Shown here piece after piece: positions 49,602-60,180 of a stretch of 64,000 nt of DNA. Location of the stretch: contig CAMAXY010000005.1 of the NCBI GenBank assembly GCA_945862215.1, forward strand, positions 21,466 to 85,465. The letters are read 5' to 3'. The notes beneath the pieces were generated by a model. The model was given only the letters and a program-made list of their open reading frames with translations. It had not been told where the DNA came from and did no database searches. The stretch's first letter is position 1. Each line of letters opens with the position of its first letter. The stretch is from Singulisphaera sp. GP187. GTDB taxonomy: Bacteria; Planctomycetota; Phycisphaerae; Phycisphaerales; SM1A02. The position numbers and the translations under genes are program-made.

Positions 49602-51101
49602 ATGTTGCGATTCGCATTTCAGCAAGTTGAAGGAACCCCGGTGTCGATCAATATCGCACGCGGATATCTCGTGGGAACAAACGACGAATCGATTTCAGGT
49701 GAAATTCGGATCAGCAAGGGGCAAGTGGAATGCATGCCATCTATCAAAAGAGCTGCCGCGCTGAATCTTGAATGTGAAATGAAGGAGATGGGGCGACTTT
49801 CAGTTTCGACATGCTTGCTTGAGCAGCGAAGCGAGCCCTATTCACTGCTGCTCGAATTGGCCCGACATCGCATCAAGCACTTCATCGCTAAGTGTGAAGA
49901 CTGGCAAATTTGGGATCACCCCGGCGCCGCAGATGCGCTTGCTGAATGGAATGAAGCGCGACTCTTGTTTACAGGAGCTTTGACAACTCAAGACTCCGCA
50001 CAAGCGGATGAACTCAGCAGTCGCGCGCTCATTAAAGGTTTGCAAGCCAGTGAAAAACTTGCGGTGGCACATTCAAGAATTTGGCTGCATCGCCGCTACG
50101 GAATCAAGTCCGCATCAAAGATGGTCCTGGGAGTTCGTGTCGATCCTCGCATTCAACCTGCGATCGCAGCAGACGCTGCAAAGTCTTTCGATATGGTTGC
50201 AGTGCCACTTTCATGGGCGAAGATCGAGCGATCACCTGGTCAATTCGATTTCAGCTCGGTTGCGCCATGGTTTGATTGGGCCGCAAAATCAGGACGAACA
50301 ATTCTTGCTGGACCTATTGTCGATCTTCAGCCCGACAAAGTTCCAAGTTGGATCGCAGCGAAGCGCGGAGATTTTTCGGTGCTGCGCGATGGCATTTGGA
50401 AATTCGCCGATGCAATTGGAAAAGGACTCGCTGGGCGAACGGGTATGTGGAATATCTCGTCTGGAATGAATGACAACAATTGGTGGCCGCTCGATCTTGA
50501 ACAGATGGTCGAACTTTCGCGTCGTGCCGTGGTTGGATTGCGTCAGGCACGCAAGAATGTCCCGACACTTTTGGAAATCCCTCGTCCATTTGGACATGAT
50601 GTGGCTGCTCGTAAAGGAGCGATCACGCCTCGTGCTCTTGTTGAAGCACTTGTAAACGACGGAATTCATCTTGATTGCTTAATGCTGCACTTTGTGATGG
50701 GCGAGCAGAGTTCTGGGAGATTGACTCGAGATCTTTTAGAATTGTCAGCGCTTCTTGATTCCTATCGTCCACTCCGCAAATCTGTTTTCGTTGCTTTGGG
50801 TGCGCCGAGCAGCGTGGGCGATCCTGCTGCGGGTTATTGGCGAACTCCGTGGTCTGCAAAGTCTCAAGCCGCGTGGGCGAGTCGAATGTTTTCGATTGCA
50901 ATGTCCAAGCCGCATGTCGGGATGGTGATGTGGGAGTCGTTGATGGATAGCGATCCGAAACAACCGACGCATGGCGTAGTTGGTGGGGATCGAAAGCCCA
51001 AGCCAATTTTAGAAACCTTGATATCACTGCGCCGAGCTCTCAGCGTTCCGCTTGGCGAATGGAAGTCAGTCGATGGAAAGAGCGCACTTTCTCATGAGTG
51101 A
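49602..51101 (+). CDS. Glycoside hydrolase (GH10-like) TIM-barrel protein of unknown function
   Basis: VAVPLSWAKIERSPGQFDFSSVAPWFDWAAKSGRTILAGPIVDLQPDKVPSWI resembles GH10-type sequences. Confidence 0.6.
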   Translation: MLRFAFQQVEGTPVSINIARGYLVGTNDESISGEIRISKGQVECMPSIKRAAALNLECEMKEMGRLSVSTCLLEQRSEPYSLLLELARHRIKHFIAKCEDWQIWDHPGAADALAEWNEARLLFTGALTTQDSAQADELSSRALIKGLQASEKLAVAHSRIWLHRRYGIKSASKMVLGVRVDPRIQPAIAADAAKSFDMVAVPLSWAKIERSPGQFDFSSVAPWFDWAAKSGRTILAGPIVDLQPDKVPSWIAAKRGDFSVLRDGIWKFADAIGKGLAGRTGMWNISSGMNDNNWWPLDLEQMVELSRRAVVGLRQARKNVPTLLEIPRPFGHDVAARKGAITPRALVEALVNDGIHLDCLMLHFVMGEQSSGRLTRDLLELSALLDSYRPLRKSVFVALGAPSSVGDPAAGYWRTPWSAKSQAAWASRMFSIAMSKPHVGMVMWESLMDSDPKQPTHGVVGGDRKPKPILETLISLRRALSVPLGEWKSVDGKSALSHE

Positions 51102-51486
51102 AAATCGCAGATCCATACTTCGAACGGGAATTGATTGGGGATGTTCGCGACGATGGTGGCGACTTTCAAAATCGTCGATCACAATTTTGTCGATTACAGG
51201 CATTGCGCTCTCTCTCAGCGCGATCATTCCACTGGTTGTAGATCGAATCTCTCCGACCATTCGAGTCGATGCTCCTTCTTTTGAGATAGATCTTGATTTG
51301 GCAGATGCAGACACGCTTGCGTTATTGCCAGGAATTGGCCCAGCGCTCGCAGGAAGAATCGTCGAAGATCGCAATCGACTCGGTGCGTTCGGCGGTATTG
51401 CAGGACTTCAACGTGTTCGAGGTATTGGGCCATCGATCAGCGCGGGGATCAAGCCGTTTGTAATTGCGCAAGTGCGAAAAGACTGA
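51094..51486 (+). CDS. ComEA-like helix-hairpin-helix protein with N-terminal TM
   Basis: IDLDLADADTLALLPGIGPALAGRIVEDRNRLGAFGGIAGLQRVRGIGPSISAGIKPFV. Confidence 0.82.
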   Translation: MSENRRSILRTGIDWGCSRRWWRLSKSSITILSITGIALSLSAIIPLVVDRISPTIRVDAPSFEIDLDLADADTLALLPGIGPALAGRIVEDRNRLGAFGGIAGLQRVRGIGPSISAGIKPFVIAQVRKD

Positions 51487-51560
51487 TTTGCATTTGACTG
51501 GCAATCGCCAGTTCTTCGCTTGTTCGTCGCCGAGTCGCTCTCTGCCGTAAAGTTCTAAGC

Positions 51561-54500
51561 ATGCAATGGTTTGACCGCATTCGCACATCGAAGTGCCTTG
51601 ACCGAGTAACGGCGCTCTTGAGCGATTCGTCGACATCTGCAACTTCGAAATCCGCAAAGTTGCCCATTGCGATGGTTGGCAGTGCGGGTTCGAGTACCTC
51701 CGTCATCGTTGCAGCAATCGCAAGTCGAATGGGAGTTCCGATTTTATTGGTGACAGCGCACCGCGACGAATCCGATGAAGCGGTTGCTGAAATCAGTGGG
51801 CTTGGCATTTCATGCGAACTTTTTCCGGCGCTTGAATCCTCGTTTGTTGGTCAAGAAGTTGCCGAACAATTTGGTGAGCGCATTCGTGTTCTTCGTCGGC
51901 TTGATGCCAAGGATTCGCCGTCAGTCATCGTTGCTCCTGCGACGGCACTGATGCAGGGAGTTCCTGCAGTTGCAGATATGCACGGAGTCATCACGACCAT
52001 TCGCAAAGGAGAGCAACTCCCTCGAGATTCCATTCTTGCTTGGTTAGGGCAAGGTGGATACGAGCGAATGGCGACTGCTGAAACTCCGGGAAGTTTCGCT
52101 GTCCGCGGAGGAATCGTGGACATCTTTCCAGTTGGAGCAATGACATCTGTGCGAATCGATTTCTTCGGCGATGATGTCGAGCGAATATTCGAAATCGATC
52201 TTGCAACTCAAGCCGCAGATCGCCAGATCGAGTCAATCGATTTGGTAAGAGCGGGGGGACTCTTCGATGCGGATCGTGTCGAACCAATCGCTTCGCGCTT
52301 GGATCCAAGGACACTACTGATTCTCTGCGAAACATCAGAAATCGCAGAGCAATCGCGGGGATATCAGGATCGACTCAGTGATGGTCGTGGTGTTGTTCCT
52401 TGGCCAGACACGCTGCGAGAATTGCATAAAAAATGCTCGAAAACAATTGAAACTGGAACTTTGGTTCGATCGGCAGACGCCCAGCGCCAAGTAGATGTGC
52501 CAGTCGCGGCTCTGAATCCGTTCCCCGAAGTCATGCCCGCAGCGATCGAAGTTCTTGCTCAGATTTCCAAGGGAAACGACGCAGTTGTGCTCTGCGAAAC
52601 TTCCGGCGATCTTTCACGCGCCGGCGAAGTGCTCGCTGCGCACATGCAGTCATCGACATTGTGCGTCGAAGAGAGGCATATGCATCGCGGGTTCATTTGG
52701 TCCGATGAACCGAATCGTTCGCTCGCCATGATTCCGTGGCACGAAGTTCTCAACCGCTTCGGTGCTCGACGAAGAACATCTGCGACGACATCTTCTTCGG
52801 GCAGCGCGCGATCGCGTGATGCGTTTCTGTTTTTCGAACCTGGGGATTATGTCGTCCACCGCGATCACGGCATTGCGAAGTATCACGGGCTGAAGCAACT
52901 CGCAGAGCGAGATCGTCCTTCTCCCAGTGACGAGGAATATCTCACGCTCGAATATCACAACGGCTCGCTGCTGCATGTGCCTGCAAGCAAAGTTTCGCTC
53001 GTGCAGCGTTACATTGGTGCAGGGTCGATCCGCCCGCAACTCTCGGTTCTCGGCGGACGACGATGGAAAAAACAGAAAGACGATGTTGCCGAAGCCGTTC
53101 GCGACTTGGCAGGAGAACTGATCCGTGTCCAAGCTGTGCGAGAATCCACGGCAGGAATTGCGCATCCAGTCGACTCGACATGGCAGAATGAATTCGAGGC
53201 AGAATTCCCATTCGTCGAGACCGCGGATCAAGTGACTTCGATTGCTGCGACGAAGCGCGACATGGAAAAAACCAGGCCGATGGATCGGTTGATCTGCGGC
53301 GATGTTGGCTTTGGAAAAACGGAGATCGCTCTGCGTGCAGCGTTCAAATCTGTGGACTCTGGAAAACAAGTCGCACTCTTAGTTCCTACGACAGTTCTCG
53401 CCGAACAGCACGAGAGAACTTTTCGCGAGCGTCTGCGCGCGTATCCCTTCGTGGTCGAAGGAGTCAGTCGATTCAAGACTGATCGTGAAGTTCGTGACAT
53501 TCTCGACCGTGTCGCTGCGGGCACTGTTGACATTGTGATTGGAACGCATCGATTGCTTTCAGCTGATGTTCGATTTCACGATCTTGGACTTGTCATCATT
53601 GATGAAGAGCAACGCTTCGGTGTCGAGCACAAGCAACGATTCTTTGAATTCCGTTTGACTGCAGATGTGTTGACACTCAGCGCCACGCCAATTCCTCGCA
53701 CGCTTCACATGGCAATGCTGGGACTGCGCGACATTTCCAGTTTGACAACGCCTCCACCTGATCGACGTGCAATTGTGACCGAAGTGATTCCGTGGAATCA
53801 GGAAAGACTCGCAGGTGCAATTGCGCGCGAATTGGCTCGTGAAGGCCAGATTTTCTGGGTACATAATCGTGTGCACGACATTCAATCTGCAGCCGATGAT
53901 GTGCGAAGACTCGCGCCGACTGCGCGGATTGTGGTTGGTCACGGGCAGATGGGCGATGGCGAACTCGAGCAAGTCATGCGAACTTTCATGCGCCGCGAAG
54001 CTGACATTCTGGTTTCGACCACCATCATCGAAAGTGGCATCGACATCTCGACTGCCAACACAATGATCATCGACGACGCACATCGCTTTGGCTTGAGCGA
54101 ATTGCATCAGTTGCGTGGACGCGTGGGTCGATCGAATCACCGAGCCTATTGCTATTTGCTTCTTCCGCAGGATCGTCCGGTCGCTCCCGATGCAATGAAA
54201 CGACTTCGAGCGCTCGAGGACTATTCGATGCTCGGTGCAGGCTTCCGCATCGCTGTTCGAGATCTGGAACTTCGCGGCGCAGGCAATCTGCTTGGCAGTG
54301 AACAATCTGGACATATTGCAGCGGTGGGATATGAGTTGTATTGCAAACTGCTCGACCAAACGGTGCATGAACTGCGCGCGGAACCGCAAATCGTTCCCAT
54401 CGACACACTCATCGATATCAGTTTGGTGGGTTCTGTTCCCAAGAGTTACATCCCCAGCGATCGTCGTCGATTGGAGACGTATCGCAGATTGAGTGATTCG

Positions 54501-54881
54501 CTGACCCCCGATGATCTCGCCAAGACGATCGCCGACATCGTGAACGCATATGGCGATGCACCGACGACGACGGCTGATCTCTTTCTTCTGGTGGAAATCA
54601 GACTTCGATTCACATTGCTTGGAATTCAGTCCGTTCAGCGCAAAGATTCGGACATTATTTTTCGATCTGAAGGTCCCAATGTCATCTATAAATTATTGCG
54701 GGGAGCGGCAGGTTCTGTTCGCACTGTGGGCGAGCGTGATGCGCTGGGAACTCGCCGCGAAGATTTGAGCGAAGTCTTCTGGCGATTGCCCGCAGAGTTG
54801 CAGTCAACAGCTGCATTGAGCAAAGAACTTCTCAGACGCTTGAGACGAATACAGCCAGGCACTTCGACCAAGTCCAGTTGA
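51561..54881 (+). CDS. mfd: Transcription-repair coupling factor
   Basis: [120 protein letters not shown]. Confidence 0.97.
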   Translation: MQWFDRIRTSKCLDRVTALLSDSSTSATSKSAKLPIAMVGSAGSSTSVIVAAIASRMGVPILLVTAHRDESDEAVAEISGLGISCELFPALESSFVGQEVAEQFGERIRVLRRLDAKDSPSVIVAPATALMQGVPAVADMHGVITTIRKGEQLPRDSILAWLGQGGYERMATAETPGSFAVRGGIVDIFPVGAMTSVRIDFFGDDVERIFEIDLATQAADRQIESIDLVRAGGLFDADRVEPIASRLDPRTLLILCETSEIAEQSRGYQDRLSDGRGVVPWPDTLRELHKKCSKTIETGTLVRSADAQRQVDVPVAALNPFPEVMPAAIEVLAQISKGNDAVVLCETSGDLSRAGEVLAAHMQSSTLCVEERHMHRGFIWSDEPNRSLAMIPWHEVLNRFGARRRTSATTSSSGSARSRDAFLFFEPGDYVVHRDHGIAKYHGLKQLAERDRPSPSDEEYLTLEYHNGSLLHVPASKVSLVQRYIGAGSIRPQLSVLGGRRWKKQKDDVAEAVRDLAGELIRVQAVRESTAGIAHPVDSTWQNEFEAEFPFVETADQVTSIAATKRDMEKTRPMDRLICGDVGFGKTEIALRAAFKSVDSGKQVALLVPTTVLAEQHERTFRERLRAYPFVVEGVSRFKTDREVRDILDRVAAGTVDIVIGTHRLLSADVRFHDLGLVIIDEEQRFGVEHKQRFFEFRLTADVLTLSATPIPRTLHMAMLGLRDISSLTTPPPDRRAIVTEVIPWNQERLAGAIARELAREGQIFWVHNRVHDIQSAADDVRRLAPTARIVVGHGQMGDGELEQVMRTFMRREADILVSTTIIESGIDISTANTMIIDDAHRFGLSELHQLRGRVGRSNHRAYCYLLLPQDRPVAPDAMKRLRALEDYSMLGAGFRIAVRDLELRGAGNLLGSEQSGHIAAVGYELYCKLLDQTVHELRAEPQIVPIDTLIDISLVGSVPKSYIPSDRRRLETYRRLSDSLTPDDLAKTIADIVNAYGDAPTTTADLFLLVEIRLRFTLLGIQSVQRKDSDIIFRSEGPNVIYKLLRGAAGSVRTVGERDALGTRREDLSEVFWRLPAELQSTAALSKELLRRLRRIQPGTSTKSS

Positions 54882-54905
54882 GCAATTCGCTGGCTGTTTG
54901 ATCGG

Positions 54906-55553
54906 TCACTTCAAAATAGCGGCAAGTTTTTGAATCGCAGCTTGATAGTCTTCATAACTGACATGGCCTTGCTTGGCCCGTAAGGCCTTGATCTCGTTCG
55001 CAGTAGCGAAGAGGGCCTCGGTCATTCGAATTGTGCTTGGCTGAAAGTTGATTCGAAGGCGTGGCCATAATCGCTGCAACGTGTCGCTTTGCGACCAGTT
55101 CAGGAAATTCCCAAGCCAGACATTCATGCCGGTCTTATCGTGTGTGCAGATCGTTTTGTAATCCTCAAAGATCTGGAAGACAGAGATTGCGAATGCAACC
55201 TGATGCATATCTTGCGAGGAATGAATTGAAAGATCCGGATACATCTCTGCTGGCATCGAACCAAGTTTTTCATAGTCATGGGCAAGTCGGAGATTCGGCG
55301 TGATCCAGAGATCCTTGATGATTTGAATGGTGGACAACTCGAGCGCCTTCTCGGCTGCAACTTCTTGGCTTCGCGCTTGGTGATACAGCGTCAATGCCAC
55401 AAAAAGTCCTGCGCCACCCGTGAGCAACATCATCAATCTGTAGATCGTCGATTGTTCGATCGGTTGATTCTCTGATGGGTCTTGCAACAGCAAAAACACA
55501 AACAAAATGCTGAGGCCGATCATCGCAAAGAGCAAGTACTTTGAAAATCTCAT
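54906..55553 (-). CDS. Hypothetical membrane protein
   Basis: Two N-terminal TM helices and a cytosolic helical domain; no family recognised. Confidence 0.6.
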   Translation of the reverse strand: MRFSKYLLFAMIGLSILFVFLLLQDPSENQPIEQSTIYRLMMLLTGGAGLFVALTLYHQARSQEVAAEKALELSTIQIIKDLWITPNLRLAHDYEKLGSMPAEMYPDLSIHSSQDMHQVAFAISVFQIFEDYKTICTHDKTGMNVWLGNFLNWSQSDTLQRLWPRLRINFQPSTIRMTEALFATANEIKALRAKQGHVSYEDYQAAIQKLAAILK

Positions 55554-55682
55554 AGATGTCCTTCTGGATAAATAGTTTATGAGGAGATTTCTTCAGCGCA
55601 AGGACTCTTGCATCAGGTTTTTACTTCAGCAAAAAACACCCGCGATCAATTTTTTAAATTACGCCATTGAGGAAAGCGCGAA

Positions 55683-56078
55683 TCAATTTGAGCGAGGCTT
55701 GGCAGCATTCACACCATCACCAAAGTGTAAATCGAGATAGCGCGCAACATAATCCAAGATGCTCGAGCATTCAGGGATGTCAGGATTGCTGGTCGAACCA
55801 AGTGGTTCGAATCTCATGCCGCGGAAACGCTCTGCTGCGTCACGAAGCGAGAGTCCGTGTTGCAACGAAAGGCTGAATGCTCTGCAGAAACCTTGGATGA
55901 GACCTGAAAGGGTTGATCCCTCTTTGCTCATCTTGATAAAAATTTCTCCAGGACGCCCATCTGGGAAAAGTCCAACGGTCAGATAGCCCTCGTATGCCAT
56001 GATCGAAAATTTGTGAGTGAGGGAACGGCGCGTCTCTGGCAGGACTTCACGGCGTACATCAGGCGTCAAGGTACTCAT
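55683..56078 (-). CDS. Stand-alone protein similar to the C-terminal domain of B12-dependent ribonucleotide reductase (NrdJ)
   Basis: RRSLTHKFSIMAYEGYLTVGLFPDGRPGEIFIKMSKEGSTLSGLIQGFCRAFSLSLQHG...RFEPLGSTSNPDIPECSSILDYVARYL; ORF continues to 56111. Confidence 0.7.
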   Translation of the reverse strand: MSTLTPDVRREVLPETRRSLTHKFSIMAYEGYLTVGLFPDGRPGEIFIKMSKEGSTLSGLIQGFCRAFSLSLQHGLSLRDAAERFRGMRFEPLGSTSNPDIPECSSILDYVARYLDLHFGDGVNAAKPRSN

Positions 56079-56234
56079 GCGGAACAAACCTCCATCGAAG
56101 CAGGTGGACATCAGCGAATCCGTGCCGATGAAATCGGGGAAGCGCGGATCATTCGTCGAAAATAGATCACGCCGCCGAGATAGTCAATCGTCAAAGTACG
56201 TACAAATCCTACGGATTTTGTTCAATCAAAATAA

Positions 56235-56250
56235 AACCGCCGAAGCGGTT
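56235..56250 (-). terminator. Intrinsic terminator of rplI
   Basis: On the minus strand AACCGC-TTCG-GCGGTT followed by TTATTTTG; begins at the rplI stop codon. Confidence 0.8.
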
Positions 56251-56893
56251 ATTCTTTCGAAGACTTTTCGCGAGTCTTGCGGGCACTCTTCGTCCCACGG
56301 TCCGACTTGCCGTCATCCGACTTGCCCTTGCCCGACTTGCCCTTGGGCGCGTCATCAGAAGGTTCGTCGAATTGAGCATCATCGGCCGATGGTTCGGCAG
56401 TTCGCTGCGACGCAGAAGAGGTTTCCATTTCGATGATTCGATCTGGCTTGACTACGACGGTGATTTCCGCGACGAGGTCACGACCGAATTGGATCGTGAC
56501 TTGCTCAGTGGCGACGCGACGGATTGGATTGTTCAAGCGAACAGCGCGCATGTCGATTCCATAGCCTTCGATGATCAACTGATCGCTGATATCTCGTTGT
56601 GTAACCGCACCATAGAGCACGCCTTGATCGTTGCAAGCGCGGACAAGTGTCAGCGTAATGCCGGCGAGGCGGGCGATCACGGCTTCGCGCTCGGCGCGTT
56701 GCTTGGACAGATGAGCCTCTGCGATCGCACGAGCGGCCTTTAGAGATTCGATCTTCTCGGGGGTTGGAGCTTCCGCCATTGCATTTGGAAGGAGGAAGTT
56801 TCGGGCGAATCCAGGTCGTACCTTGACGACATCGCCGACCAATCCGAGGTTTTCGATCGTTTCGAGAAGCAGAAGTTCGTAATTACGTGCCAT
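56249..56893 (-). CDS. rplI: 50S ribosomal protein L9 with low-complexity C-terminal extension
   Basis: ELLLLETIENLGLVGDVVKVRPGFARNFLLPNAMA; C-terminal DDAPKGKSGKGKSDDGKSDRGTKSARKTREKSSKE. Confidence 0.95.
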   Translation of the reverse strand: MARNYELLLLETIENLGLVGDVVKVRPGFARNFLLPNAMAEAPTPEKIESLKAARAIAEAHLSKQRAEREAVIARLAGITLTLVRACNDQGVLYGAVTQRDISDQLIIEGYGIDMRAVRLNNPIRRVATEQVTIQFGRDLVAEITVVVKPDRIIEMETSSASQRTAEPSADDAQFDEPSDDAPKGKSGKGKSDDGKSDRGTKSARKTREKSSKE

Positions 56894-57060
56894 GAGTCGC
56901 TGTCCTTTCGTGGGGAGAGTTAGAGGTGCCGCCAGGCCTCAGCGATTTTCTCTTCGCACATGCGGGAGAAGGTGGCTTCAGATGTGACCGCTCTTGGCGA
57001 GCGGGGGGGCAAAGTATCGCAGAATCGCCCCCGACTTGCAAGTGGCTGATCGAATCCAAT

Positions 57061-58452
57061 TTATGTCGCGACTTGAACCCTCAAGTGATGGATCATGTCG
57101 ATCTTGGTGATGAGGCCATAAAAAACTTTGCCGTCGTGGACCACTGCGACTCGGTCGGCTCGAAAAATCGGCATCAAATCATCTGAGGATTTCGATGGAT
57201 GGATCGTCTCGACCCTGCTGGTCATATGCGCGCCGACTAAATCGTTGCTCGCATGCGGATCGCGACCAAGCGCCAACAGAACATCGCTTTCGTCCAGGAT
57301 TCCAACAAGCGCTTCGTTCGAATCAAGCACTGCCATCTGGCTGACTCCGAACATTCGCATCTTGCGAATCGCCAAACTGAGCGGCAACTTTGGCTGCAAG
57401 ACGAAATCTTCGCCACGATCATGACGACGTGTGATCAAGTCACGCAGATCACCATTTTTCTCGCGCGCAAGAAAACCTTGGTCGCGCATCCAGAAGTCGT
57501 TGTACATCTTGGAAAGATATTTCGCACCACTGTCGCAGATGAGTGTCACGACACGCTTGGGAGTTGTTTGCTCGCGGCAATATTGAAGAGCGGCATGCAT
57601 GAGAACGCCAACGCTTGATCCTGCCAAGATGCCCTCTTTGCGCAGCAGTTCGCGCACGGCGGCGAATGCTTCAGCGTCGGTCACGGTGTAGGCATGATCA
57701 ATTACGTTCATGTCGAGAATTGAAGGAACGAAATCCTCGCCGATTCCTTCCACAAGCCACGATCCGGCTTCGACGATTTTTCCCTCGTTTACAAGCGGTG
57801 CGAGGATCGATCCACGCGGATCTGCAAGAATAATTTGGCACTTGGGATTATGCGATTTCAGATAAGCGCCAACACCTGCGATCGTTCCACCCGATCCAAC
57901 GCCAGCAACAAACGCATCAATATCTCCGCCCATTTGCTTCCAGATTTCTGGACCAGTTGTTTCGAAGTGAGCACGCGTGTTGTCATCGTTTGCAAATTGA
58001 TTGACATAGAACGAATTGGGATCTTCGTCCGCCATTCGTTGCGCCATGTCTTGGTAATACTCAGGATGACCTTTGGCGACATCGGATCGCGTCAACACAA
58101 CTTCCGCACCCATCGCACGAAGATGTGCCATCTTTTCATCGCTCATCTTGTCGGGCATGACGACGGTCAACTTGTATCCCTTGAGTGCTCCGATCAGCGC
58201 GAGTGCGATACCAGTATTGCCTGCAGTTGCTTCGATGATTCGGCCACCTGGTTTCAACTTTCCAGATTGCTCTGCAGAAGCGATCATCGCAACGGCGATG
58301 CGATCTTTGACGGATTGACCTGGATTGAGATTCTCCAGCTTCACAAATAGTTTGCACACCCCAGTATCAATCTTGCTGATTTGGAGCATCGGCGTATTGC
58401 CGATCATGTCGAGCAGGCTGGAATATATTGGGGCAGTCGTGGCGGTGGTCAT
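57061..58452 (-). CDS. Cysteine synthase/cystathionine beta-synthase with C-terminal CBS pair
   Basis: IGNTPMLQI, KLENLNPGQSVKDRIAVAMI, EATAGNTGIALALIGA, GVGSGGTIAGVGAYLK, CBS-type C-terminus. Confidence 0.94.
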   Translation of the reverse strand: MTTATTAPIYSSLLDMIGNTPMLQISKIDTGVCKLFVKLENLNPGQSVKDRIAVAMIASAEQSGKLKPGGRIIEATAGNTGIALALIGALKGYKLTVVMPDKMSDEKMAHLRAMGAEVVLTRSDVAKGHPEYYQDMAQRMADEDPNSFYVNQFANDDNTRAHFETTGPEIWKQMGGDIDAFVAGVGSGGTIAGVGAYLKSHNPKCQIILADPRGSILAPLVNEGKIVEAGSWLVEGIGEDFVPSILDMNVIDHAYTVTDAEAFAAVRELLRKEGILAGSSVGVLMHAALQYCREQTTPKRVVTLICDSGAKYLSKMYNDFWMRDQGFLAREKNGDLRDLITRRHDRGEDFVLQPKLPLSLAIRKMRMFGVSQMAVLDSNEALVGILDESDVLLALGRDPHASNDLVGAHMTSRVETIHPSKSSDDLMPIFRADRVAVVHDGKVFYGLITKIDMIHHLRVQVAT

Positions 58453-58475
58453 CTGTCGAGTGTAATACTCCTGCA

Positions 58476-59153
58476 ATGAGCGGTTCTCAAGAAAATGTCG
58501 TGGTTGGATTCGATCCGGATGGACGGATGGAATTGGTCCATGTCGGCGAACAGCCCGGCCATGGGGCCGCGGTCGACTTTCGCCGCGTCACATTGCGTGG
58601 AATTTCTTCGCAACCGCTGGTTCGTGCATGTGGCGAGCGCGGTCGCCTTCTTGATACGACGGCAGGACTCGGTGGAGATTCTTGGATTCTCGCAGCGGCA
58701 GGTTTTTCCGTTACTGCGATCGAGCGATCTGCTTTGGTCTGTCAAGTTTTGCGCGATGGAGTTGATCGAGCCAAGAGTGATTCACGATTGAATGCAATTG
58801 CAAGTCGCATCGAAGTGCGCCAGGAAAATGCAGTGGATGTTTTGCAAGCCAATTCCGATTCGTGGGCGACCATCTATCTTGATCCGATGTATCCGCCCAA
58901 GCTAGGAAGCGCTCTTGCACCAAAACCGATTCGTGTTGTGCGGGCTGCGGTCGGCGATGACCTTGATTCCTCGAACCTTTTTCTCGCGGCAGTCGCTGCG
59001 CAGTGGAATCGAATCGTTGTAAAGCGACCGCATCACGCGGAGCCACTGTGTGCAGAGCCCGACATTGTTTTCAACAGCAAACTTGTGCGATACGACGTCT
59101 ATGTTCGAGAGGGATCAAGCCTTCGGACCATTCGCGCAAAGGCGAAGTCATGA
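58476..59153 (+). CDS. rsmJ: 16S rRNA (guanine1516-N2)-methyltransferase RsmJ-like
   Basis: LLDTTAGLGGDSWILAAAGFSVTAIERS, IYLDPMYPPK, VVKRPHHAEPL. Confidence 0.85.
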   Translation: MSGSQENVVVGFDPDGRMELVHVGEQPGHGAAVDFRRVTLRGISSQPLVRACGERGRLLDTTAGLGGDSWILAAAGFSVTAIERSALVCQVLRDGVDRAKSDSRLNAIASRIEVRQENAVDVLQANSDSWATIYLDPMYPPKLGSALAPKPIRVVRAAVGDDLDSSNLFLAAVAAQWNRIVVKRPHHAEPLCAEPDIVFNSKLVRYDVYVREGSSLRTIRAKAKS

Positions 59154-59860
59154 GTGCGCCATGGATTTTTGTGCCACAATTGCCACCGAGCGCGCCATCG
59201 ACTTGTCGAGTTGATGCAGACGAAGCAAAGCACGCAGCTGGAAGTCGTCGATTACGAACTGGAGATCGCATGCATCTCTTTGATGGACGTGGAGTGCTCG
59301 CAGACGCATCGATGGGAGTATTGAATCGTGATGGTTCAATCGATGCAGAGATCGACGCACTGCGCGCACAACCGTTGCTTGCGCCGATGCTCGAAATCGC
59401 CAGCGCTGTGCCAAAAGGGGATCGACTTGGAACCTTGCTTGAATCACTTGGGCCGCTGGGCGCAGCGCGATGGACCCCTCTGAATTGCACTCATTCCGTG
59501 TTGAAATGGTCGATTTCGCACGAACCGCGCACTCGTCGCGTGTTGATTTCTTCCTGCAAGCAATCGCATCAATCTTGGTTGCCGCAGATCGCGGCCTCGT
59601 GTGCGCCTGAATTTGCTGCGCGCGATGCGATCTCTCGAGGATTGCAAGTATTCATCGCGCATCCTGGAGGCGAATTGATTTCTTCCGCAGGTCGCATTTC
59701 ATCTCCGGCATCATTTCTCATAGGTCCCGAAGGCGGATTCACCGAAGCAGAATTGCAAGCAGTCGAATCACTCGGCGCGCGCAGAGTTTCGCTGGGTAGT
59801 GCAATACTTCGAATTGAATTAGCGGTTTCATGCGTGCTCGCGAATGCTCGCCTCGCATGA
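59150..59860 (+). CDS. rsmE: 16S rRNA (uracil1498-N3)-methyltransferase RsmE family
   Basis: DEAKHAAGSRRLRTGDRMHLFDGRG, SASPASFLIGPEGGFTEAEL-type motif, VSLGSAILRIELAV; ATG 59150 overlaps the rsmJ stop. Confidence 0.88.
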   Translation: MSAPWIFVPQLPPSAPSTCRVDADEAKHAAGSRRLRTGDRMHLFDGRGVLADASMGVLNRDGSIDAEIDALRAQPLLAPMLEIASAVPKGDRLGTLLESLGPLGAARWTPLNCTHSVLKWSISHEPRTRRVLISSCKQSHQSWLPQIAASCAPEFAARDAISRGLQVFIAHPGGELISSAGRISSPASFLIGPEGGFTEAELQAVESLGARRVSLGSAILRIELAVSCVLANARLA

Positions 59861-59956
59861 ATGCTCGCAAAAATTCTTCCTACGTGAGTCCGCCAATTAG
59901 GAGAACCTGCGCAGAGAGTTCATTTGGTCAACCAAATGCCTCAGAGCGAATCGAAA

Positions 59957-60029
59957 TGGAGCGTATCGGAGTTGAACCGATAACCTCCGCCTTGCAAAGG
60001 CGGCGCTCTGCCAATTGAGCTAACGCCCC
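59957..60029 (-). tRNA. tRNA-Ala (TGC)
   Basis: Minus strand GGGGCGTTAGCTCAATTGGCAGAGCGCCGCCTTTGCAAGGCGGAGGTTATCGGTTCAACTCCGATACGCTCCA. Confidence 0.97.
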
Positions 60030-60097
60030 AGTGGAAACAAATCACTAGGCATCGCCATAGTAACGAACATTTGCCAACGGTGTTGTGCGGCGAACTT

Positions 60098-60180
60098 GAG
60101 CCACTTATATGCATAAGTGATCAGCCATAAAAATATCCCGCCCGGCTCGAACAGTCCTCAGCGACCCCAGCCAGATTTAC
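60098..60180. repeat. Diverged partial copy of composite repeat R1
   Basis: GCATAAGTGATCAGCCATAAAAATATCCCGCCCGGCTCGAACAGTCCTCAGCGACC aligns with the 39.7 kb copy GCATAAGTGATCAGCCGTGAAAAGATCCCGCCGGGCTCAGACAGTCCTCGGCGACC. Confidence 0.85.

Noticed and set aside
59957-60180. tRNA-Ala as integration site of a genomic island to its right
   Set aside because: The island side is at the 5' end of the tRNA, no integrase is seen and no duplicated tRNA 3' end was found.
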